NCBI RefSeq assembly: GCF_000003815.2
Contig: NC_049992.1
Span: forward strand, 16,780,467 to 16,844,466
DNA length: 64,000 bases
Reading direction: 5' to 3'
Origin: Branchiostoma floridae
Taxonomy: Eukaryota > Chordata > Leptocardii > Amphioxiformes > Branchiostomatidae
The notes below the pieces were generated by a model, which was not told where the DNA came from, made no database searches, and saw only the letters and a list, made by a program, of their open reading frames with translations. Within the stretch, counting starts at the first letter, position 1, and every line of letters starts with the position of its first letter. The translations under genes were made by a program, and so were the position numbers. Positions 56,797 through 64,000 of this stretch are shown one piece after another.

Positions 56797-59700
56797 GTAA
56801 GGCTGGAGATAAACAGCATGGTTCAAGAAGCCTCTCAGGGTGTTCTAGATCTTTCACAGTATTTAAATCATTTCAATTACGTGTCATGTGTTAGCAGCTT
56901 TATAGTGTGGGTTAAAAGTGATTCAAATGGTTCATGTAAAACATGTTAGAATTTATGATGTAACTCAGTCTGAGGCTGCAATGTTATTAAGTGTCAATGC
57001 AACATTCATTCATTCATTCATTCATTCTTTTTATGTACACTTCATAAAGATGTGGACATTACACAACTTGTTAGGGGTAACAGGTCAATATTGGGTCCTA
57101 TTGTGCAACTTGTTCTAGATGATGTCATTCTCTGACACACTAATGGATATCTCGTCAGGCATATTGATAATGATCATGTGCAAGCACATAATTATCTTGT
57201 TTTGGCTCCTTCATATACTTTGTTGATACTCAGGTTGTCCCTGTATATTAACTGGTAGTAGCCACACAGCTGATGTAGAAGTCTTTCTCCCCCACAGAAA
57301 TCTAGGAAGGTCTGGTCTAAGGGTGTCTTGCCTTGGACTGGGTAAGTGTTTTTGAAGTATATGTTCACTTGATCTGAGTGAGCAATGAACAAAAAAGGAC
57401 ATTTATCATATTTATGCTTCAAAAGGTGAAGGAGAATATATATATATATATTGCATGTTGTCACTGTCAACAAAATGTTTATAAACTTAAATTTGATAAG
57501 TCATGTTTCCATTATTGCTTTATTATCATTGTCTACAAGGGTGAATCAAAAGTTTTAACGCCAAGTTTGTTTCTCATCAGAATGTATGAAAACAACGTAT
57601 GTGACAAAACAGGAGAATTTTTATCAAACATAATTGTCATGTGATGTGAGAGTCGAAAGGAGTTTATTATTATCATTTATTTATTTGCAGGCGCTAATAT
57701 ATATAGTAATAATTGGCCCATGAAAAAGAATGAACAATTTTTTTTTAGACTAAGTCTTATAGAAATAACTATGACACTATTACACATTCATTGTCGGAAG
57801 GTAGATATTTTGCTGTATTCTGTGTCCTATAAGTGGTGGAACTGTGACTTCCATTTCAATTACTATAATAATTGTTTTCAACATGATTTACAGGGACGTG
57901 GGTGACATTTGGAGGGCAAGTTACAGATGAGGTCTGTATGTATGGGGTTTGATTTTCTCTCCGTTCCATGTTTCTTTTCCCTGGACAAGACTTTTTCCAT
58001 ATTGATGCTCTTGGACAAAAGGCAGTTATGATGGTTTGAGTGTTGCAAATTTGGGAGGGCACTTTATAATTTCAGAACATTAGAAATACAAAATGTATGT
58101 GCACTTTCATGATCACAATCATAATTATAGTTTATGTTAATTTCTTTTCGTTATTGCACCCCTTTGCTGTCAGCTAGATTCTTCATATTTTCCTTCAAAA
58201 TTTTAGTCTTGACTTTCTATGTTTGAGATAAGGTTCAGTGTTGTTCAAAGTACAATGTATATCTATGATATTGTTATAACTTTGATTTTTGTTTCAGATG
58301 GCTGAAGAACTGATGACTTTAGCATATGAAAATGGCGTGAACCTATTTGACACTGCAGAGGTGTATGCAGCTGGCAAGTAAGTAAATACAGGGCTCGAAA
58401 TACCACCTTCCATTGCAGGACTCAAAACGATGTAACTTTATCTCTGTTATATACTTTGTCTGACCCTTGCCTCTTCCCTCATGACCTCAATGAAAAGCGG
58501 CCTGCAGGCCGATTTGAGCTTTCATGAATAAATAAAGGTTCAAACAAACAAACAAACAAAAGGTTAGTGCAGGTAAAATTGGAGCTGTGCAGGTATTTCT
58601 AGTGTTTATCTTCACCTAACCTGCACTGGTCCATGTACTGGGTTTAAACATAAATGTCCTATAATGTAGCTGTAAATGTATTATGGATTGTTATTAGCTG
58701 CATTGACTGTTACCATCTATAAAGTATAAAAGAAAAAAAATAGCAATGGTTCCTGAACAATTTTAGTATGATCCATTCCTCCTAAATCTAGAGTGGTGCA
58801 GGTAAAGTTTGTCTGGTGCAGGTAATGTTTTATGTTACCTTCTGTTTGTAGTTTTGCTAATTCTTGACAACAATCAAGAGCAGCTTTACTTGTTGTTGAA
58901 CTTTGCTTGTTATATCCATTCAAGTCATTTTCTCTTCAATACAGAGCAGAAATCACATTGGGGAACATCATCAAGAAAAAGGGTTGGAGGTACGTGTATG
59001 TTTACCCGTGGAATTCAATTTATCCACTGCCAGAATGATGCAGATGTGCACTAACAAAATTAGTTGTGCGTAGGGCTGGGTATCGGTACAGCGTACCGGT
59101 ACAAAATGGTTTTTCTTATTGGACCGGTCCAGAAAAACCGGACCTGAAAAAATTAGCTTGACCCGATGTTGGACCGATTAGAAAATTAACAGATTATTTT
59201 ATCAGGCATTCACACGTTTTGGCGCTTGCAGGTGGAAGAAAATAACAAGAGTGAGGTAGAGTAGAGTTTATACTATTTTATTAGTAATTTCTACCAAGTT
59301 TTACAGCCAATCGTACAAGTGCAGTTAGCGTTCTAGGATTTTAAAACGCCAGTGTAAGTCTAATACTCCACCAAACAGATTTCCTCTTTGTGAAATGGAC
59401 CATTGGTATATGGTATGAGTCATACTGAATCAGGTCCAGGTTCAGGTCCGGACCTGGACCTGATCCTCTGGACCTGAACCGGACCTGGACCTGAATTTTC
59501 TGTACCGGTACCCAGCCCTAGTTGTGCGCAGTAATGATTTTTACATGATACATGAATTGAAATTACCGCCCTAGCCTCGTACCCTCTGATCACTATTGGC
59601 CAGGGGGCTCCTTACATGTGCTGCAACACGTGTATGGCACGCAGGCTTTTTCGCTGCTTTTGATTTCTGTGAATTAGGAGTTCAGTAATGTATCTGATTT

Positions 59701-62648
59701 TAAGAGGCCAGTAATATGTCTCATGACTACATTGTATATCTCAAGACGATCCTATCTTGTCTCTGTCATCTCAGGAGATCCAGCCTCGTCATTACAACAA
59801 AGATATTCTGGGGAGGAAGGTAAGTACAAAACCTGGAATTCTTTTTATATATTTGCAAAATTCAGTCATTTTCCCTGCCATCCTGGACTTACAAGGAAAT
59901 GAACATTCAGAGGACCTGGTCTTGAAGAATTGTAATACCCCCGTCACATTATCCACGATCTTCAGGCGTATTGATGGAAAATCGGCCATATTTAAGACAG
60001 AGGGTTGTGCGTATTTTTCACATGAAAACCGTCCCTGTCACATATAAGCCATACTTTGTACCTTATACAATTGTTGTGCAATAAAGTTATAATTACAAGC
60101 AAGGCTCGCGGGCGATTGTCGTCCGATCGATTTTCGCCCCCATGTGACGGGGGTATAAGAGACATCAGGCTTTCAGACTTTTGCCTGTGATAATGTCTTT
60201 TACAGGCATGTGTCTGACTATTTGAGTAATAAATATATCAATGTTCTACTCACCATACAATATACAACAGTCAATCAACCCACTGTTGCAATTTTAAAAA
60301 CTGGTAGCTTCTTTACTAACAAATGATTCTTAAGAAGGAAAGGTAAGAAGGAAGGTACAATTTAACCATTTTTTTGCAGAGCGGAGACAGAACGAGGGCT
60401 ATCCAGAAAACACATCATTGAGGGTCTGCAAGGCTCACTACAGAGGCTACAGCTGGATTATGTGGATGTGGTGTTTGCCAACAGACCAGATCCTAACACT
60501 CCAATGGAAGGTAGTATGGATTCTTCTTTGATCTAGTTTAAGATTGCACCTGGTGACTATCGGTGTTGTAGCCCCTGCCAAGCTCTGAATACACAAATTT
60601 GACCTGGTCATCTGTCATATATTGCAGTTGTACCTCTTGGCATTGTTTTTAACAAGAATTCGGATCAATGTGTCTACGTCTTGCCAGATATATCCCAGGT
60701 TGATAGTAACTCTGAGTTTAAGTAGTCCCAGGGCCCAGCTGTACCCAAAAATAGCCACTACAGTATATAGTAGAGTAGATTCATCCCTCAAGCTACCAAC
60801 ATCTTGCACACAGCAGTCGTCCCTCAGAAAGACATCTGGAGCCGCATAGTTCAAGTTTTGAACTTTTATTCAGCCTGTCGGCCAAACTAGTTTTGCTATG
60901 TACAGCTTCTTCAGTGGCTAGAGGCTAAAATCTAGGATGAATCAAGGAGGTTTAACCTCCTTGGATGAATCTACTATACTGTATATCTATTGTACACTAC
61001 TGGTTACATATAGCTACCATGATCAATACTGGAGTAGTGACCAAAGGTAAGTTGCTACTACTGACACTTTTCTTCAGTTCCCTTAGGTGATCACTATTGA
61101 CAGGAAATAACTGTACCTTTATTTGTGTTACAACGCATGCAAGTATGACAAGTAGCAATGATATTGTTTTTGGTTTCCCAGAGACGGTACGAGCATTCAG
61201 CTATGTGATTGAGCGAGGCTGGGCCCTGTACTGGGGCACATCTAGATGGAGCCCCATGGAGATTATGGTCAGTAGATATACTGAGTTGGATGCATCGACA
61301 CTGGTGCCGGTGTCGATTCATTCTGACCAATCAGAAGGAGCAAACACACCGACCTGGCAGGAATCTATATGTTACTGCGTCATAACCAACGTGGAATGGG
61401 GCCTTCTGATTGGTCCGCGGCGCCTGGCTATATGATAATTGCCTTTAAATAGCTGGATGTCTAACCTTTATTGACACAGTATCTAATGAATCATCAGGGA
61501 TTTTCCCCAGTCAATATCGACTGAGGAGCCTATAATTCCCTGTCTTCATCTTCTTTGCATATCAATTCATAGTTACTGCAGGGATATAAAACCTGCTATC
61601 CAACAAGATCTTTTCAGTCGATCGTATTGGGGAGACAACTTGCAGAGGTGGCATCTCACCTGTTTTGTCTCCCCACCATTTTTATATGGGAAGTCCAATA
61701 AATAAATAAATAACTAAATACATGTAGATCGTACCATCTGGCCGCTTCCAAAACCATATGCAGTTGCTTGAGTATAGTATACGTAATTGCTATTTGGTGA
61801 ATTTTCTCTTGACTTTTCAGGAGGCGTACTCAGTAGCCAGACAGTTCAACCTCATCCCCCCTATAGCAGAGCAGGCAGAGTACCACCTCTTCCAGCGGGA
61901 GAAAGTCGAGGCACAGCTTCCTGAGCTCTATGCCAAGATAGGTAAGGTTGTGGGGCACAGCACTCATCATAGTCATCCACTTCATGTGCCATCAATGACA
62001 ATGTCCTAATACATAGGAGGGACACGAGATTGAGAGGTCCTGGGCTGGATTCCTTGGAGCACTGCATCAGACACTTATCACAAGTTTCCTGGCTCTACTC
62101 CTGTGTACATACATGTACTTTTGTACACCTGGGTACCTGACTCCAGTTGGGGAGGTAAAACCTGTTAAGAGACGGTCTCTAGTTTCCAAGACATTGGAAA
62201 AATGTTGTACGTCGTATGTTTCTAGAACCATCTTAGAGTGGTATTTGTTTAACCTCCTTGTTGCTACCAAGTATACAGTAAGAGTGTCCTACTTTAAACA
62301 AGGCTCACAGCTAGATGTGCAAAGGTTAGGTGTAGGTGTGACATGTCGTTCAGTACAGCACAATGTACATGTATGGCTGGTGTGTTAAGGGTGGTTATTT
62401 CTTTAAGCTAAACAGAGACAGATACAGACACATATTGTACTAACGACCGCAAAAAAAAATGCAGAGGATAACAACCTCCTATGGCTTACAAGGATGTGAT
62501 GGTGCGTGCTACATTATGCTGTCTTTGAAAATGAGTTGTTTCTGTGTACCCAGGTGTTGGAGCTATGACCTGGTCTCCTCTTGCCTGTGGCATCATCACA
62601 GGAAAGTATGACGACGGGGTGCCCATTTACTCCAGAGCTGCTCTCAAG
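56669..62648 (+). CDS. KCNAB: Voltage-gated potassium channel beta subunit (10 exons, 3' incomplete)
   Basis: A cytosolic aldo-keto reductase-fold subunit that binds Kv1-type channel tetramerisation domains and NADP(H). Exons: 56669-56796, 57298-57341, 57894-57931, 58298-58377, 58945-58989, 59775-59819, 60380-60510, 61182-61267, 61821-61941, 62554-62648. All phases agree. The 271 visible residues match vertebrate Kv-beta at a constant offset of +3 from Kv-beta2. The catalytic set is intact: D88, Y93, K121, N161. NADP contacts T59-W60, Q66, S191-R192, Q217, W246, K257, Y265 and R267 are present. R127 replaces the usual Lys of GGKAETERG. About 100 C-terminal residues lie past the window. The start ATG (56669, A at -3) is the only in-frame Met of its exon before RMRYR; other N-termini are likely. 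Vertebrate KCNAB1/2/3 cannot be distinguished. Confidence 0.95.
57298..57341 (+). CDS. KCNAB: KCNAB exon 2
   Basis: A 44-base exon encoding [14 protein letters not shown], the first strand of the aldo-keto reductase barrel. Acceptor CTCCCCCACAG, donor GTAAGT. Confidence 0.95.
57894..57931 (+). CDS. KCNAB: KCNAB exon 3 (38-bp microexon)
   Basis: Encodes [12 protein letters not shown], which carries the NADP-contacting Thr-Trp and Gln. The donor GTCTGT is weak. Confidence 0.93.
58298..58377 (+). CDS. KCNAB: KCNAB exon 4 (catalytic Asp and Tyr)
   Basis: Encodes [18 protein letters not shown] then TAEVYAAG. D88 and Y93 are the aldo-keto reductase catalytic pair. Donor GTAAGT. Confidence 0.96.
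58389..58840 (-). mobile_element. CAGGGCTCG-terminated GTGCAGG element, truncated, 11 bp after an exon
   Basis: Begins CAGGGCTCGAAATACCACC, and the internal sequence matches the 55081 element in reverse. The far terminus is missing (homology stops near 58840). It is interrupted by a retroposon tail at 58419-58561 ending in (CAAA)n. Starts only 11 bp past the KCNAB exon 4 boundary. Confidence 0.75.
58419..58561 (+). mobile_element. Retroposon 3' tail nested in the element
   Basis: An insertion relative to the 55081 copy: GCCTGCAGGCCGATTTGAGC and ATGAATAAATAAAGGTT followed by (CAAA)n. It looks like the 3' end of a LINE or SINE. Confidence 0.65.
58945..58989 (+). CDS. KCNAB: KCNAB exon 5
   Basis: Encodes [14 protein letters not shown] between split Lys and Arg codons. 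Donor GTACGT. Confidence 0.95.
59071..59520 (+). mobile_element. hAT-type MITE, TAGGGCTGGGTA family, copy 2
   Basis: Starts TAGGGCTGGGTATCGGTACA and ends TACCGGTACCCAGCCCTA. Perfect 8-bp duplication GTTGTGCG (59063-59070 and 59521-59528). Alignable with 30177-30608 over its whole length. Confidence 0.92.
59775..59819 (+). CDS. KCNAB: KCNAB exon 6 (catalytic Lys)
   Basis: Encodes [15 protein letters not shown]121 is the catalytic Lys. The split codon at its end makes Arg127 with the next exon. Donor GTAAGT. Confidence 0.95.
59936..60155. mobile_element. Harbinger-like MITE with TAA duplication and nested LINE tail
   Basis: Inverted ends TACCCCCGTCACAT and ATGTGACGGGGGTA are flanked by TAA (59933-59935 and 60156-60158). 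At 60047-60095 it contains the LINE 3' tail CAATTGTTGTGCAATAAAG. Confidence 0.75.
60380..60510 (+). CDS. KCNAB: KCNAB exon 7
   Basis: Encodes [20 protein letters not shown] onward to [14 protein letters not shown], including N161. Donor GTAGTA. Confidence 0.96.
61182..61267 (+). CDS. KCNAB: KCNAB exon 8
   Basis: Encodes [18 protein letters not shown] then [11 protein letters not shown]191 and R192 contact the cofactor. [14 protein letters not shown] replaces the vertebrate AMTHVINQGMAMYW. Donor GTCAGT. Confidence 0.95.
61268..61820. other. KCNAB intron, nothing recognised
   Basis: Contains a short (AAAT)n run near 61699-61715. No element with clear ends. Confidence 0.45.
61821..61941 (+). 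CDS. KCNAB: KCNAB exon 9
   Basis: Encodes [20 protein letters not shown] through LPELYAKI; Q217 binds the cofactor. Donor GTAAGG. Confidence 0.96.
62010..62185 (+). mobile_element. SINE-like fragment in KCNAB intron
   Basis: Contains GGGTACCTGACTCCAGTTGG and GGAGGTAAAACC, matching the fragment at 20240-20460 and the reverse one near 6045. Confidence 0.5.
62554..62648 (+). CDS. KCNAB: KCNAB exon 10 (last visible)
   Basis: Encodes [20 protein letters not shown] through IYSRAALK, with NADP contacts W246, K257, Y265 and R267. Donor GTAAGG. The next exon is not in the remaining 1.35 kb. Confidence 0.95.
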
Positions 62649-63438
62649 GTAAGGTCAAATTCTGGTCTACTGTTACTGTAAAACTTTCTGCAAAGTTTTA
62701 GATAACGTCTCATATGATTCAAGATAGAGCATAAGTACTGGCATAATTCAATAACATAATTATCGTAGATGGTGTTCCTGTCATAGTCTGTTTGTTTTAT
62801 TTGGATCTCCATTAGTGGTACCACCAAAGTGGTACCGCTATTCTTCCTGGAGTCCGACAAATATAGGTATGTACAATAAAAACGAACATAATCAACAAAA
62901 CTTATACAATTGGTAAACAGAACAGTAACAAAATTAACTGAGGCAACTTAAATTGAACGGGAGAGATCAGATGAACGTGAGAGATCAGAATGAACGTGAG
63001 AGATTAAAGCATAGTCCAGCTTCTGGTTCCAATTAGTTGGTAACTGGAATCCAGAGACCCCGAGTAAACCCATGGTTCTGCATCTGTCTTTTAGAGAGGA
63101 CGTTAATGGAGGTCCCTGCTACAGAAACAGCAATGACGCATGTACTGGTGTTTAGCCATGCAAAACTGCTGATGATAATCAGGTTCAGGTCTGGAACTGG
63201 ACATGATCCCTAGTAACCTTTGAGCCTAGGTCATTCCTCACTTAAAAAGACTTAAAACAGAATGATGAGGCAATATGTACTTACCATGGTTGTTCTTGAC
63301 TGCAGCAGATTGTTTCTTAAATTCCCTCTGTCACATGAGTATAGATGTTCAGTTGTAAAGTTCTACACTGGGAAGATTTTCAGTTGCTTTTATGTCCAGT
63401 ATTAAACTTCTACATCTGCTGGTGTGTTTTGTGTACCT
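62649..63438. other. KCNAB intron, nothing recognised
   Basis: Short direct repeats of GAACGTGAGAGATCAGA near 62970-63005, and a fragment AGAGAGGACGTTAATGGAGG resembling the SINE tail at 13225. No exon. Confidence 0.45.
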
Positions 63439-63791
63439 CAGGGCTCTAGCCAGCTCGAAATTTTTTTCCGTCAGCCAATTCCCATTGTCGCGAAAACACT
63501 ATTCCAGGAGTTAGAGAGACTGAACTGAGACCTTGAAAAAACGGTTTTAATGAGATTATCGTATGCGAAAGGGCACCGACACACATTCTCAACAATCATA
63601 ACAATAGCAAAACAAACAGTGTGTGGCTTTTACGGCCGTGGACGGCGTCCCCAAGCCGCCTGTAGCTTCCACCAAGGAGCTTTTATCAGATTTTTGTCCG
63701 TCAAGGTTGACGGATTGGTTTTAAAATTTTTCCGTCACACGCTGCAAATTTCCGACAATTGACGGAAAAACGGGCGCTGGCTAGAGCCCTG
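63439..63791. mobile_element. hAT-type MITE with 8-bp duplication, at a GPCR stop codon
   Basis: Inverted ends CAGGGCTCTAGCCAGC and GCTGGCTAGAGCCCTG are flanked by a perfect 8-bp GTGTACCT (63431-63438 and 63792-63799). Subterminal TCCGTCA/TGACGGA motifs. The right-hand duplication overlaps the stop codon of the antisense GPCR frame. Confidence 0.9.
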
Positions 63792-63797
63792 GTGTAC

Positions 63798-64000
63798 CTA
63801 CTCATGGGGGGCATCTCCCAGCTGATGAATTTGGGAGTTTTCTGGTGCAGTTTGTATGTCCTGTGTATTTAAGCAGCAGTTTCTGAGTGTCACGACAAGT
63901 GTCCCATAGATAGCTGTGAAGTTTTGTCGAATTGCTTTTCTTAAGTCTGGAGTGCGAAGGATACTTGCAATCGGGTTGATCGCTGAGTTCAGCGTCATCA
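63798..64000 (-). CDS. Probable rhodopsin-like GPCR, C-terminal end (5' beyond window)
   Basis: On the - strand the frame enters from beyond 64000 and ends at TAG (63800-63798). LNSAINPIASILRTPDLR matches the TM7/helix 8 junction of class A GPCRs (the N-S-x-x-NPxxY region followed by a basic helix 8). The NPxxY Tyr is Ser here (NPIAS). A 40-residue cytoplasmic tail with adjacent cysteines (RNCCLN), possible palmitoylation sites, follows. It lies antisense inside a KCNAB intron and shows no intron in the visible part. The ligand cannot be inferred. It could be a pseudogene. Confidence 0.6.
   Translation of the reverse strand, partial: MTLNSAINPIASILRTPDLRKAIRQNFTAIYGTLVVTLRNCCLNTQDIQTAPENSQIHQLGDAPHE

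Overview
The window looks like nuclear DNA of a cephalochordate (amphioxus, Branchiostoma-like). Two vertebrate-type genes with conserved residues and classical GT-AG introns sit among many small palindromic and inverted-repeat transposons, short tandem arrays and tRNA-derived SINEs. The proteins are clearly metazoan. The amphioxus call is inference from gene content, moderate intron size and repeat style; another marine deuterostome cannot be excluded. Two 100-base runs of N mark assembly gaps.

Layout, + strand. Positions 1-10197 hold repeats and no secure gene. Positions 10198-31998 carry 14 consecutive exons of a PDE9A-type cGMP phosphodiesterase (499 visible residues, stop at 31998, N-terminal exon or exons not found). 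Its introns are full of MITEs. The first visible intron also holds five tandem copies of the 3' tail of the preceding exon, each with its splice donor. From about 32 to 53.5 kb I see no confident gene: this is a repeat block with a 1.74 kb fold-back transposon carrying minisatellite arms, a 666 bp relative of it, several tandem arrays and a nested LINE wreck. From 56669 to 62648 there are ten coding exons of a Kv channel beta subunit (KCNAB, aldo-keto reductase fold); its last ~100 residues lie beyond the window. A possible promoter and non-coding first exon lie near 53.8-54.0 kb. At the very end (63798-64000, - strand) is the C-terminal tail of a probable rhodopsin-like GPCR, antisense inside a KCNAB intron, with a hAT-type MITE inserted right at its stop codon.

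The genes do not form an operon or an evident pathway. PDE9A hydrolyses cGMP; KCNAB binds Kv1-type channels and NADP(H). What ties the window together is mobile DNA. Target-site duplications can be read directly for many elements: 8 bp for hAT types and for the unassigned GGTT fold-back family, 9 bp for a small fold-back, 5 bp for elements ending in CAGGGCTCG, TTA/TAA for Harbinger-like MITEs, TTAA and TA for others. The most unusual signals are the exon-tail amplification in PDE9A, the fold-back family with minisatellite arms, a Phe at the PDE9-specific inhibitor-contact Tyr, and the GPCR tail with its abutting insertion.
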